NCBI GenBank assembly: GCA_026545225.1
Contig: CM048846.1
Span: 83,283,270 to 83,347,269 of the forward strand
Origin: Cornus controversa
Taxonomy: Eukaryota > Streptophyta > Magnoliopsida > Cornales > Cornaceae
Length of the DNA stretch: 64,000 nucleotides
Direction: 5' to 3'
Under the pieces are notes generated by a model, which worked only from the letters and a program-made list of their open reading frames with translations, did no database searches and had not been told where the DNA came from. Of the stretch, positions 32,781-45,493 are shown piece by piece (within the stretch, counting starts at the first letter, position 1; each line of letters starts with the position of its first letter). Both the position numbers and the translations under genes were made by a program.

Positions 32781-35700
32781 GTCCTAACAGATATCATCAA
32801 GTTACAATATCCTTTGGGGAAACAAGTTTTTCTTTTCAAATGTAATTGGTTTGACGTTAGGACTGGCATATGTAGAGATGTTTATTTCATGAGTGTAAAT
32901 GTAGCCAATAGAGCATACAAAGATGAACCGTTTGTACTAGCAAATCAATCAAAATAATATTTCTATGTCAAAGATAATAAATTGAAAGTGACATGGAGGT
33001 AGTTCAAGATATAACAAATAGAAGCTCGTTTGATGTACCTGAAGTAGAGGGTGAAGCCGGAGTAGATGATGAAATGTTTAACATTGCAGTATATCAAGAG
33101 AATTAACCAATCATCATGAATAGTGTTTTTGAGGCATATTTAGATATGGATCCATTCCCTTTAAACAGGGACGACTTGGAGGGTGAAACTCTTGATACTG
33201 AAGCGATTGAGAAAAGTAGTGATAAAGTACCAACTAATGATGACTTTTGGCTTGTCGAGGATGAGGCAAATAACATTAAACACATGTTTATATGAATATC
33301 GCACTGATTGATTTTTCACTGGTAGGATTATAAATTTTAATTTTTATCAGTCAAGGATTTATTTATTTATTTATTTTTAATGTATTGGTTTTGTACTTAT
33401 GATGCATATATTCATGGATTTTGTTAGGGTATGAATATAAGTTTGCCTTTTCTAATTCATCTCATTTGGATGGTTTCTTTTGCTGCTTTTCCATAGCTTA
33501 GTTAATTATCTGTCACCTATTTGCCTTGTCCATGATCAGCAATCCTATAATTATTTTGGCAGTTGATCTCAATTTTGAGTTCTAATGTTGTCCCACTTCT
33601 AATTCTGCTTAAGATGCTACTGGGAGGAAGACTAGATACAATCTAATCTTTGGCAAAATTTTACAAAAGGTGGCTGCTCTGAGACTCAGACAAAAGGTTA
33701 TGCGACCTTATGTTGTAAGGGTAAATAAATATTTTATTTTCATTCTCACATGAATAGTATATAGGGGGATTGGGCCTATCTAGTTGTTCTTGTTTTATTT
33801 ACTCATTGACATTTGGTTTCCCTCTTTAAATGGTCGACATCACACATGCTTTCTTGTTTTGAATCTCAAATAAGCCACTGGAGGGGTTTCACATTGGGTT
33901 GGAGTAGGAGGATTTTTTAGTGTAAGTTTCAATACTATTGATTTGAAGTTGATTTATTTTCAAAATGGAATTTTGTATTTAGTTACAAAGAATGTGGCTA
34001 CTGGCTCCTTATCATTGTCATCGTTACTGATACATTATTGTTTTTTTCTTTTTTTCATGCTCTTTTGTTTGGCTGCAGAGGACATCATGCCATTCCATAT
34101 GATGCCTTAAATTAAATCCATCTACTCCGTGAGATTATGAAATTTGATATTTTAAGCTTATTTCCTCTCATGTCTTTTTTTTTTTACTTTTTTCTGGAAC
34201 AAAATGATTTCTTTTTTTCTCTCTGTATATACTTTTTATATGAATGTATGCATGGGCTGTGGTCTTTTCTTATCTGATGTTTTGAAAGCGATAAAGTTCT
34301 TAGAAAAGAATGTTTGGGGCTACAAAAGAAGATTTTATATTTTAGATTTGTATTTGCTAACTTCTTTAATGGACACCTTTTATGTTTGAAAGATTGTAAC
34401 ACTTTGTTTCCCTTCTCAGGTAGCTACGAGATGAGAATTTGAAGAGTGATATACAATTATATGCCATAAAAAAATTTTGGTAACTAGATTTATTAGTTAA
34501 ACCAGTTGGACCAGTTGCAATTTTTGGTTGTCACAGCTTGAAAGACTGATCTGGTCGATTATTAAAACTTTGGATCGTATACAAAAAATAGATGTTTTAT
34601 ATGTTTAATTTCTTTCTTTATAGTTCTAATGGAGAAATCCTACATTAATGTGTATTACACAAAGCATGAATTTGCTGATTTCTTGGTTGGTTTGATGTCT
34701 AATCTTGATCTTCAAACATTGATATATGTTTAACCTAGCTTGCTAAACTAAAATGGTTGATACTCTGATGTCCTACTTTCATGTTCTAGCTAATATGCCA
34801 ACATAATTGAAATTTCACTAAGATGTTCAATATGTCTGGGGCAAAACTAACATGCCTGTAGTTGCTAGTTTTGACCATTATATATTTATTTGGGTATATG
34901 ATTTGTTTTAGAACTTAAACAACCAAATACTAGTGATACTATTCTGGGATCCCTTAGTTAACTTGAATTCATATGCCTTGTTAAGTGTCAAACGTATTTA
35001 TAGATCATAATTGCCTACTCAAACATGTAGGCTGGAGAGCAATCTGCTGACTGGTTCATAATGTCTCTTCATAATTGAGTGATGCTTTACAAGCTCAGCA
35101 ATGGATGGATAAAAAAGCTTGAATATGATTATGAATTTTGCCATCACAATGTGTAGGCAAAAACCATTTGATAGTATGAGACAATGTAACCATTTTCATA
35201 CTCTTGTGTCCTTTCTCACCCCAAATAATTTTTGATGTCCTTGAATCTCTTGATACTGTGTTTTTCTCAGTCCTTCAGACTAACAGTCACTCTTATCCAT
35301 CAAATTCTAATGAATTTTCTTGGTTCTGCAAGTCCTTTTTGGTAATGTATTCTGAATTGGTGTTAGTGTATCTTTTGACATTTTTCTGAAGTTGTCAAAG
35401 GTTTTTTTAGCTTATCCCAACTTTTTCCAAGTGTCTATTGAATTTCATATTTGAAAGGTTAAACCCTTGGTATTGATAGATTTGCATAAAGTAGTAGTGG
35501 TATACTTTTCACTTGATATTGCTAAAGTTTGATGGCAATTAACAATTGCATTTTACGCGAGGTTGTTATAATTTATATAAATTGACGTTGATATTGATAT
35601 TTGGCAAGTCTTGTGTAATAGGTGGATCTCAGAGGAATTTCAGGTTCTCAACTATGTGCTTTTGATTATTTATCTTTTGACTATTTACTTAAATCATTGA

Positions 35701-35980
35701 ATGTCATATATTGATTTTACTTCTAATTGAGTTTATTTATTTGTTTTTGTATTATTGTTTGAATTACTACATAGGAAATAAGTGCAAAAAACAAAGAAAA
35801 TCGATCAAAGAACACAATTCCACATGTTTCTGGATTGATGTCCTACATTAGACGCTTTCATGGTTACGTATGTAAAATGTTGAATAATAATTATAGATTT
35901 TTAATTTACTATCCATTCAAACCATATATCGTTCAATGTTAACTATTAGTCTATATTACAGTGTAAAGCAAAGCAAAACT
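32781..35980. other. CACTA interior, mostly non-coding
   Basis: The first ~200 bp are the DUF4216-like tail of the transposase (…FKCNWFDVRTGICRDVYFMSVN). An acidic frame near 33120-33290 ends …VEDEANNIKHMFI. From 33300 to 35980 the sequence is T-rich on + without conserved coding sequence and probably holds introns of the second transposon gene. Confidence 0.5.
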
Positions 35981-36790
35981 AAGCAGATAAGGAAGTTGAA
36001 GAAACTAGAATTTATCAGCCTGGTCCTGCAATCAGCACCTACAAGGACACGCACTTTAGAGAAAATTCTGAATGGGTAAATGAGAAAGCTAAAATGAATT
36101 ATGTAAGTTAATTATGACACTATTTTAATCATTAATGTTACTAATTCTTGTTTTATTTATTGTTCTTTATTTTATTTTATTTTTAATTTTATCTAGACTT
36201 AAAATATACTATTTTAATGTAGGATGATATGATAGAAAATCCCTTACAAGTTTCTATCGAATTTGATGGTACCAGTAGTCCAAATGATGCTGAGATAGTG
36301 CTGGAGCAACTAGGAGGTGTTGGGAAGTGATATCTTCGTGGCCTTGGGAATGAACACATTGTTTCGAGTCGTCAACGTGTATCCTTATCTTTTGAAGAGT
36401 CTTCTAGAAAGAGGGCAAAAATAGTAAAGGAAAAAGTAAAAAAAATGGCAGAGGAACTAGCAAACGTGCGGCAACAGTTAGAGGAACTAGTGACCGTGCG
36501 GGAACAGTTGCAAAAAATTACCAAAGTGCAGGAGATGATGCTTGTGCAACAACAACAACCTCCACTATGGTCCCACCATTATCAGCAAGCATCAGATTCC
36601 GAACAGCAACATGCACCACCAAGGTATCCCCAGTTGCCACAATGGTGGCAGTATCAACATCCACCACCATGGTTCCAGTTTTCTCAGTAGCCCCAATCAA
36701 CACCAACCCCAACACCAACACTAACACCAACTACATCAGAGTCAGCCCCAACACCAACACCCCATTCAGCACCAACACCACCTTAATTTT
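35981..36790 (+). pseudogene. Second CACTA gene, Transposase_24/TnpA-like C-terminus
   Basis: The blocks are …TRIYQPGPAISTYKDTHFRENSEWVNEKAKMNY, then …FDGTSSPNDAEIVLEQLGGVGK, a stop, …RVSLSFEESSRKRAK, and an intact 81-residue tail with coiled-coil heptads (MAEELANVRQQLEELVTVREQLQKI) and a Gln/Pro-rich end. After its stop, T-P repeats can be read. This matches the plant En/Spm (Ptta) transposase family. Not functional. Confidence 0.65.
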
Positions 36791-37169
36791 GGATTTGCTT
36801 TTGTAGGTTTTATTTTGTTCTATCTTGGATCTATATTGTTTAATGTATGCTTGTTTTATTTCAAGATGGACAAATTTGTTTGGTTTAGGTTCTGTTTTGT
36901 TATCTTTGAATGTTGAACTAGCTTGTACTAACTTATTGGTTTTATTTATAAAAAAGTCCTAAGGAATTATTATGTAATTTATGCAATATTTATTTAATAT
37001 TGTCATATATATAATTTATTTTGAATTTTGATATTATATTGTTATTCACTTAAGAAATGTAAATTAACAAATCAAGCAAATTATAAAAGCAAAAATTGAG
37101 CAAAATATATAAATTAAAATAAATTATTTGTGGTATTAGGAACAATCTAAATGTAAGTATTAAGGACAA

Positions 37170-37464
37170 GACATACCGTCCCTAATACGCATGTGTATTA
37201 GTGACGTATGCATTAGGGACATGACATACCGTTCCTAATACGCATGCATGTTAGTGATAGTTCCTGACCGTCACTAATATTCTAGTTATTAGTGACGATC
37301 AAAATCTTCGCTAATAAATCATTTTTTTGTGATGGTAAAACTTGAGCATCACTAATGACCTTTCACGACGCCTTTTTGTGACAGTCCGATTTGAGTATTG
37401 ACGACGGTTTAACGACTTTTAGTCACAGATTTGACTGTCTCAAAAGTCCCATTTTCTTGTAGTG
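37170..37464. repeat. CACTA right terminus with subterminal repeats
   Basis: The word GTCCCTAATACGCATG and variants (GTTCCTAATACGCATG, GTATTAGTGACG, ATTAGGGAC) recur in both directions over 37176-37290. The terminal inverted sequence ending TTCTTGTAGTG closes the element. Such subterminal words are TnpA binding sites in En/Spm elements; here that is inference. Confidence 0.7.
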
Positions 37465-37467
37465 ACA

Positions 37468-38900
37468 GTGGTTAGTGTAACAATATATTCCTGCACCTCT
37501 TTTTTGCGTAGCGCGTTTGCCACCAGATTTTGTTTTCCAGGTCTGTGCACCCACTAAAAATTAAATTCTACTAGGAACTCCTGCCATCTTACCTGCTTTG
37601 GGATAACTTTTTCTAAGTTTTAAAGTAAGTGTTGGTGACATTGTCAGTTACCACAATGAATTGAGTGCCTAACAAGTAATGCCTCCAGACATCAAGGCAA
37701 TGAACCACAATAGTCATTTCCTTCTCATGGGTAGAGTATCTCTGTTCAGCATCCTCGAGTTTGTGACTTTCGAATGCACAAGGATGGCCCTATTGAACCA
37801 ATATCCCTCTAATAGTCTGATCAGATGCATCAGTATGAACTTCAAATGGCAAACTGAAGTCTACAAGTCGTAACACTGACTCAGATGCAATGACCTGTTT
37901 CACATTAACAAAAGCATCCTCGCATACCTCTATTCAGCACCATTTCTGATCCTTCTTTAATAAGTCCGCCAAGGGGTTTACCATCTTTTAATAGCCCTTG
38001 ATGAACCTGTGATAGTAGTTAGCAAAGACAAGAAAAAAACGTAACTATGTTACCTTTCTTGGAGCTGGCCAATCAGCAATAACCTACACCTTCCGATGAT
38101 CCATTCGAACAGTGCCTTTGCTTACCCAATGCCCTAAGAACATGATCTCATAGTAACAGAACTCATAATTTTCCTTCTTGATGAAAAACTGGTGCTTTCT
38201 AAGTCATGAGAATACCCATCTCAGATGACGCATGTGATCCTCCAAGGACTTGTTGTATATCATAATGTCATCTAAGTATACCACAATGAACTGATCAATG
38301 TACTCATAGAACATCTCATTCATTAAATTGCAGAATGTAGCCAGGGCATTAGTGAGCCCAAACGACATTACAAGAAACTAATATGAGCTATAACGAGTAA
38401 CACAAGTTATTTTGGCTTCATCTCCTTTTGCAATTCTGACTTGCCAATAACCTACACGTAAGTCTAATTTGGTAAAGTAAGAGGCTTTTGACAACTAGTC
38501 AAACAAGTCTGCTGCATTAGAAATTGCATTCTTGTTTTTCACAGTGACCTTGTTAAGAGCTCTATAGTCGACACATATTCTCATGGACCCATATTGCTTC
38601 CACTGAAATAAGACTGGGGCACCATAGGGAGCTTTAGAGGATTGAATCAAACCTACATCCAGCAACTCATTCAACTATTTCCTTAACTCTACCAGTTCTG
38701 TAGGAGCTATATAGTATGGTGTTTGGGCTGGGGCCTTGTGCTAGGCTCCAACTCAATCTTGTGATCAACTGCATGCCTATGGGGTAGTTTCTTGGGGAGT
38801 TCTGGGTGCATAACATCAGAAAACTCACCAAGAATGTCTGCAACTGCATCCGGGACTTCGGCATGTACATCTGATTTAATTTTAATTAGGGTTGCTAGAT
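37468..38900 (-). pseudogene. Gypsy reverse transcriptase and RNase H, broken
   Basis: On the minus strand: …[10 protein letters not shown]…, …YFTKLDLR.GYWQV…, …SFGLTNA…, the YLDD catalytic motif at 38267-38278, then RNase H text including …FIVVTDN… and …WQEFL.EFNF.W…RPG. Several in-frame stops are present (e.g. after the YLDD region). The frame leads directly into the CACTA insertion site. Confidence 0.85.
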
Positions 38901-38922
38901 AAGTGCATTCCCCATTCTTTAA

Positions 38923-39327
38923 TCATGCTTTCACATGTAAAGCAGAAAGTGTACCTTTACCTTTGTTGTCTTTGTAATGCACCTTAGAAACCGCCGGTAC
39001 AAAGCATGGACATTGCTCATCCGCAATCAGTATTCCGCCCAAGTGTGGCATAAGTGCTACCTTTGCTTTTAAGAATAATTCATTACCAAGGATTATATCA
39101 AAATCATCTAATGGTACTACCATAATACTGACCTTGCTTTCCCACTCCCCCACCTTGAGAGTGGCAGTAGCCATGCCTTGCACAGGTTTGGCTTCTGAAT
39201 TTACCGTATTGATCTTGCTTGTGTTCTCCGAGAGCTTCAAGCCAAGATTCTCAACTTTCCTTTTAGTAATAAAATTATGAGAAACACCAGTGTCAACCAT
39301 AACTAGTACCTCTTTGCCATTGAACAA
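38923..39327 (-). pseudogene. Gypsy aspartic protease region
   Basis: A 134-codon frame with VLVMVDTGVSHNFI, where DTG at 39286-39294 is the catalytic Asp motif, and DFDIILGNELFL, the downstream hydrophobic-Gly element. The usual motif is DTGAT/S; here V replaces A. Part of the gag-pol polyprotein. Confidence 0.85.
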
Positions 39328-39390
39328 TGCTCATACATACATTAACCCTTTCTATGGTTGTGCATTCTCTGTAGTAATGGCATTGCATAA

Positions 39391-40011
39391 TTACAATGGA
39401 TTGACGCGGGTTGGGATATCTCCTTTCGAGTCAGTGTCCTTGTTAGCCATAAGTGCACTAAGTTTTTCACGCTTAGGGCAATTTCTGACATGATGCGGTC
39501 CGTTGCAAATGAAACAACCAGAAGAAGATGGTTTTTCACCACCCGTGCTAGCTTGTTTCGGGTCCTTTTTGTATTTGTTAGTGTTACCAAAGGCTTTCTT
39601 ATTTTTGTCACCTTGCTTGTTGAGTTTGGAGATACCCTTACCTCTATTGGACTTCTTCTTGTCTGAATGTTCGTTAGACCCACTAAATTTGAAGTCCACT
39701 AAGCCCTCAGCATCAACCACGGCTGTAGGCAAGTCTTGCACAACTTGCTGTCTCAACTCAGCTTGTGGCAATGTCTGTAATCTAGACATGAAATTGAAGA
39801 GTTTGTCTTCCTCCGACATATTTTTGATGTCCAACATCAGTGAATTGAACTCCTTCACATACTCCCATACCGTGCCAGTGTGTCTTAGCTTCTTGAGGGC
39901 CTCCTTAGCAACCCAAGTAGTGTTACAAGGGAGGAATTGATCTTTCAATTCCTTCTTCAAAGTCTCCCAGGTCTCAATCCTGGGCCTTCGAGCATTTGCA
40001 TTGTCCTCCAT
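39391..40011 (-). pseudogene. Gypsy gag with zinc knuckle
   Basis: A 206-codon frame with a retrotransposon gag core (ETWETLKKELKDQFLPCN…GTVWEYVKEFNSLMLDI…LFNFMSRL) and CFICNGPHHVRNC near the C-terminus, a C-x2-C-x3-H-x4-C knuckle. A basic Lys/Gly/Ser linker joins them. The frame is offset from the protease, and the N-terminal part (40012-40500) has stops. Confidence 0.87.
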
Positions 40012-40526
40012 TCAAGTGCACCACGAAAGTTTGGCATCACCAAATAGATACATAGAAGTGATGGTAACTTGTTCTGCCACTGGCACGCGAGCAGCATTGA
40101 AGTACTGTTCCACATCCCATAGGAAATTCTCTAACTTTTTGCCACTTCGAGTGCCTCCGAAAGGCTTAGGTTCTGGCACTTTGAGTTTCGAATGTGGTGT
40201 TTCTCACAACACCGTCTAATTATAAAGAGCTATATTGACAAGAGATCGTCTTCCACGTCCTTCAAATTGACTTTAAAGACTTTTGTTAAGGACAGAACAT
40301 CCTCTATGATGGTGGAAAACTTCTTTTTTGTCTCCAAGATGAACTCATTTACATCAGCACGAATTTGCTGCATCTCAACAATAGTTTGCTTTGCTTATAC
40401 TGACAAAGCATAGCATGATCTGATTGGGGTGGACCAACAAAGTCCTCTAATCTAGCAACACGTTCCCTCAACTATTTAGAAGCTGTTGGGCCTACCATGG
40501 ATGTCAAACACAGCTTTGATACCAAC

Positions 40527-41013
40527 TATCACAGGGTTTAATTAATCTCCAAAATTTTGCCGTTATGATGACACTTGGTTGCGTACCAAGTCTCAGCCAA
40601 CGCGCACACACACTGAATATAATAAAGGCATAAGGGGCACACGAATTTACAAAAGGCTTTGCCCTCTAACCTTTCACTATAAAATAATAATAGTTACAAA
40701 GGAATCCTAAATAGTATTTACACAAGCTTACAAGAAAACTTTCAATCTCTTATTGTGTGAATGCCTATGCAAACCACCAAATGGGGTTTATATAGGTTCT
40801 CACAAAATACCTATACATCCCACTATTTTAGCCCACTAACTTAGTGGTGGACACCCCCATCCACTAAGATTGTGACACCGAATGCTAGGGTAATGTTGGA
40901 CCATCAAGATTGCACCACATGTCAAGGAAGTTGCAACCACTTGTTTTAACTCCCCCAAAATAGCACATATGAAAGATATATTTGTCACCTCTTGCCTATA
41001 TGTATTGTTGGAC

Positions 41014-41044
<31 letters not shown>

Positions 41045-41720
41045 AGTCTTCCCCACTTCCCACAATATTAGCACAAGTGGGAGTGATGCTAGGAACTACT
41101 TGTTGATTAGCCCATTGAATGCCATGTGTCAAGTCAACCTGGGTCATGTGCCCATGGGTTTAACCCATGCCCATGCCCAAGTTCATGTCCATCAATATGT
41201 GAGACTATCCTGGTGGAGGCCTAGCCCAATGGCAAACTCATATCTTACATTCCCTTTGTTGTGGACCGAAGCCCATCTATCTTAACCAAGCCTGGACTAT
41301 AACTTAATCTGTTGGGCCATACTGGTGCCATGCCCACAATGAAGTCTGTCTGAGCCCATGTTTGCGCGCACATGGGCTTGTGAGCCATAACCTAGCCCAC
41401 TACCTTTATCTTGAGCCATCAACTTGCCCAAGGGCAAGTTTGCACACCCATATGCACATGGCATGCCTGCTACGTGCATGACTTGGGGCTCACCCACTAG
41501 TGCTGCTTGCCAATGAGGTTTGCTGCTACTATGACCATGATGTGCTGCCACCTTTGGTGTGGTGCACAGCCATGCTAAGGCCAATTACAAACTTCCTAAT
41601 TTTTACCGAAATGCCACTGCCATGCTGACAACTTGTTCTGCACCAGAAGTCTGTCAAGGGCTTAGCCATGGGCATGTTATTGCCTAAGCCCTGGCGTGAA
41701 AGGATGTCATGGGTGTAATA
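40527..41720 (-). repeat. 5' LTR of the Gypsy element (right copy)
   Basis: 1194 bp; a partner of 24715-25849 with scattered substitutions and indels. A (TA)n at 41018-41039 is longer than in the other copy. The primer-binding site lies just left of it. Confidence 0.9.
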
Positions 41721-41725
41721 GTTGG

Positions 41726-42616
41726 CTAGATGTGTTTGATTAATGGTTAAAATAGGGGACACTTTGTGTTAACATGACACATGGGATTTACAGGAGCGGA
41801 CCCAAAACCGGGGGCCAAACTCAGTGCATGAAATTATTTTTAAATAAAAAAATTAAATAGTAATATATTATTCTTTATACATAGAAGTGTTCTATATCCT
41901 TTAAATGTGAAAAAAATATTAAATAAAATCATATATAAGCAAAATATATTTAATATTCCATGCATACAGAGGAATGACAAGAGAAAGATTAATAACTCCA
42001 TCAAAACTAGAATGAAGGGTCACAAAGGCTCACATTTTTATTCTCTTGAAACTCTCACAGATGATCATATGATATTCTCTTAATGCTCATCACCATTACT
42101 ATTTTATCCCATTGTTTACTCTTTCTTTTAATCATTTATTCTCTTTATTTATTGTGATAGAAGGTGGAAGAAGGACTAAGATTACCAATTGATCATGTTT
42201 TAGACCATAATTCAATTGTTTACTTTTTTTAATTTTTTTTTTAACAATAGGTGAAGAATTGGTAATCTAGGATAACATTAATTTTTCAAAATTAAAATAG
42301 GTAGAGGTGGTTTGTGGTTGTGGAAATATCATAAGTGGATTTGGAATGTGACCGTAAGATTTAATCTAATGGCCACTATTCAAAGTGCGAATAAAATCTC
42401 TTACTCACTGATAAGGTAAGCAAGAGATCAGTACTATATATATATATATATATATTCAGGCAAATCCCAAAAGAATAAATAGGGAATTACACTGATTTTG
42501 TTAGTTTATTCCTTGTCCCTTGAAGTTAGCCACCGTCATTGATATATTTTGATGGAAATTTTGGGTAATAGATACACACAAATACACCATTCCAATCCAA
42601 AATATGTACTAAGAAC
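41726..42616. other. Intergenic, no gene recognised
   Basis: AT-rich. (TA)n at about 42436-42453. Nothing coding. Confidence 0.6.
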
Positions 42617-42619
42617 TAA

Positions 42620-42986
42620 TGCTGCGTTTGGTACGCAACAATGAAATGAAATGGAATGCTAATATTACTTTTTTGGATTCATTCATTTGTTTGGTAAGAA
42701 AAACTAAAGTGGGAATGACCATTCCGCGTCATTCCTTTGAAATGAAAAAGAATGAAAATTCATTCCACTACTCAACATATGAAATGATCATTTCATTCCC
42801 AATCAACATTAAAAAATAAAATTTAGTTACCAAAAATAATGTAATCATAATTTTATTCCTGCATCATTTCATGTTTGAAACCAAACAATAGAATGTGAAA
42901 GATCATTTCATTTCATTCTCATTCTCATTCCATTTTCACTTTAATAGAATGCTTATTTTATTCTATTGTTGCATACCAAAGCAACA
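42620..42986. mobile_element. Tourist-like (PIF/Harbinger) MITE
   Basis: 367 bp. The ends TGCTGCGTTTGGTACGCAAC and the inverted TGTTGCTTTGGTATGCAAC differ by a few bases and are flanked by the 3-bp TSD TAA (42617-42619 and 42987-42989), the signature of PIF/Harbinger. The interior is full of ATTCC/GGAAT-type words (CATTCC, GAAATGAAAT) in both directions and is non-coding. Confidence 0.82.
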
Positions 42987-42989
42987 TAA

Positions 42990-43754
42990 GGACTTTGGAT
43001 TTAACAAATTCGGATTAATTTATTCCTAAAAGATTTATGGACTATCAACAGTAGTGTTGTTATGTGTTTTATTGAACCAGTGTACGGTCACCCAAAATAT
43101 TATTGCCACAGGACACACAGAAAAAGACAAGCTTCTTTACCAACTCTTGGTCGTAATTTGAATTAAATGACAATTTCAAAGCTAATCTTCGATCTTCTAA
43201 TATTACCATCAATTCTCAATATTATATATATCGGCATTTTCTGAGTTGACAAAGTCAAATTAAACAAAGCCTTCCATCCAAACTCACATACGAACAAAAA
43301 TGGCCTCGGATTGATTATGTGAACCACACGCTTGCATGATTGGAGATAACTGAATTTGAGTTTGACTTAATCTTATTCTTATCGAAATTCAGCCTACTCA
43401 AATTGACACAATAATTAAACGTGTGATATTTGTATTTGACTTGCTAATTCGTTTAGAATTTAATTAACTTCTTTAACTAAACACATTGTGTTTGAACTTT
43501 AAAAATTGACTCAAGTGAATAAAGAATTTGATCTAAAAAAAACATATCGTGTTTGTATTAGAAATGATCTGTTTAACTAAATGTGTCTCGTTTAAGTCTT
43601 GACTCATTCATTAAACGGATTACGTGTGTCGCGTTACCTGTGTAATAATCCTGTCATATTTGTGTCAACCCATATAACAGAATACTCATGTCGATCTTGT
43701 CATGACACGAAAACACGACACGTCAACACAAATTGTCACCCTAGAAAAAAGGAG
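42990..43754. other. Intergenic, no gene recognised
   Basis: AT-rich. The stretch 43600-43740 is rich in GTGTCG/CGACAC and ACACGA words typical of decayed repeats in plants, without clear ends. Confidence 0.45.
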
Positions 43755-43975
43755 CAATACTACACATCTTAAAATTATTTCATGATTTTTTATCATAAAT
43801 GATGTGGCAGGTAACAATTCTATATTTATAAGAATTCCACCAACAATAAATCTCTATTTTTCATTATTTTAGGAGATAAAATTAAATGGTGAGTTAGTAT
43901 TGATAGAATTTCTCTCATTATTACCTGTCACATCATTCATGATAGAAAATCATGAAATAATTCGGTACAATTTAG
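43755..43975. mobile_element. Short inverted-repeat MITE
   Basis: The arms at about 43774-43816 and 43921-43962 (AATTATTTCATGATTTTTTA…GATGTGGCAGGTAA and its inverse) pair over ~42 bp with few mismatches. I could not fix a TSD, so the superfamily is open. Confidence 0.65.
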
Positions 43976-45493
43976 CATTTTTTAGAAAAAAGTGTACCAA
44001 CGTTTTCTTTTGACTATTTTTTTGCAAAACATAGAATTCGAACACTTCTATGTTAATCTGGTGACTGACCAAATCAGAAATCCAAATGGTTCTCATGTCT
44101 TACCTTAATTATAGGTTTAGCAACAAATATACTCTTCAAATCCAAGAGGAATTTTGATTTAGAGTGAGAATCCAAAAAAGAGGAAGAAGCAAAGCATTTA
44201 TGCTTAAAATTTCTGAAGAAGGAATCTTCCCCCACCTCAAGTCTCCAAGCAAACTTAGAACCCACATTAGGTTATAATTATGATTATTTGTGGGTTATAA
44301 TTATTACTATAATCATGATTATAAACCTACTTAAATATATAAAAAAGAGTTATTTATATTATTAACATCAATTTCTTGAAAATACATAACAGAAATTTCT
44401 ATCTCTAGTAAACACACCTAGACTAACAGCAATGTTTACATCATTTTATTTGTTAATTTTTGACAAAATGTGGTATTTCAATTGTTAGTGCTAACGAAAT
44501 TATGTATATTATTTATATCGAGTAATGATAGAGAGTCCGAATGAGATAAAATTAAAAAATATTTTTATATGAGCAGAGTAATGGGTACCATTACATGACA
44601 TTATATAATGAAGTCCGTTACCCGCTTACATAAAAAATAAAAAATAAAAGAAAAACCGACTTCATATTATTATTCTATTCATAATATATATAAGCACATG
44701 GTTTTTGTTCTTTTCGCTAAAGTTAAGAAAAGGAAACACAGCTTTACTACCACAAAAGTCCTAGTGTAAGAAAAGTCAATCACTACTGCAAAATAAATTT
44801 TTTTTTTTTATTTTTTTAGTAAAAGTTATTCTTTTTAATAAAACTACTAACAAAATGTGGTGTACATTTTGTGTGCGTTGAAATCGAAACGTCATCGATA
44901 GAAAGACATAAATTATGAACGGTGAAACTAAAGTAAAAATTAATGAGCCATCTATTTAAATATATTCGATTTTTTTAATCCAAAAAATTACATATAATAG
45001 CAACCACAACCACTTTATATAAAATAATCCTATTTTTCCTAATTAAAACCTATATAAACAAAATCAGAAATGCATAGTCAGTTGGTCACTTTCTATAAAC
45101 AGCATATCTTATAAAAACTAGATTTTTGTTCAAGATAAAGCTTGTTAAGTTGTTATCAGATGTCAAAACTTGCATAATGACATCCTATTTTTTGCATTTA
45201 TTATTTTGAAATTTAACTTTTTTTTCAAATGATTGGGATACAAATTAAAATAATAGATGATTTTTAACATATCTTAATTGTCTTTGTCACACAAATTAAT
45301 AATTGCCTCCTCAATTTATTTCACTTCCAAAACTGGTAAATATGAAAGTAAACTCTTTTACAGTACTAAGTTGGAGAGTAAAAAAGTCACGAGTTCTTTG
45401 TCCTTGCGTGAATCAAAACCAGCTCTCACAAAACTGTGTTCCTCTTTTTGGTTTTGCATAGTGAGAGAAGTTAAAACCACTCTCTGTAAAATA
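43976..45493. other. Intergenic, no gene recognised
   Basis: AT-rich DNA. A near-palindrome of TTATAATTATGATTA-type words lies at 44270-44330. No coding sequence with family resemblance. Confidence 0.5.

Larger units (their letters stand above)
27299..37464 (+). mobile_element. CACTA (En/Spm) DNA transposon inserted in Gypsy pol
   Basis: The right end reads …CCCATTTTCTTGTAGTG, the inverted CACTACAAGAAA terminus; the left end is the one-base variant CATTACAAGAAA. A 3-bp TSD ACA flanks it (27296-27298 and 37465-37467), and the Gypsy reading frame continues correctly across the site when the element is ignored. Subterminal GTCCCTAATACGCATG-type repeats lie at 37170-37260, with related words near 27330-27410. 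It carries decayed Tnp2-type transposase and a second Transposase_24-like gene on +, plus an LTR-derived insertion at 28125-30816. Many stops make it non-autonomous today. Confidence 0.92.
24715..41720 (-). mobile_element. Ty3/Gypsy retrotransposon (chromodomain-type), split by a CACTA element
   Basis: LTRs at 24715-25849 and 40527-41720 are flanked by a perfect 5-bp TSD GTTGG (24710-24714 and 41721-41725). On the minus strand the order is LTR, TTGGTATCAAAGC primer-binding site (40514-40526 region), gag, protease, RT, RNase H, integrase, chromodomain-like tail, polypurine tract (about 25851-25866), LTR. That domain order is Gypsy. A CACTA transposon (27299-37464) sits between RNase H and integrase. 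Stops, small deletions and LTR divergence show it is dead. It does not overlap a host gene. Confidence 0.93.
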
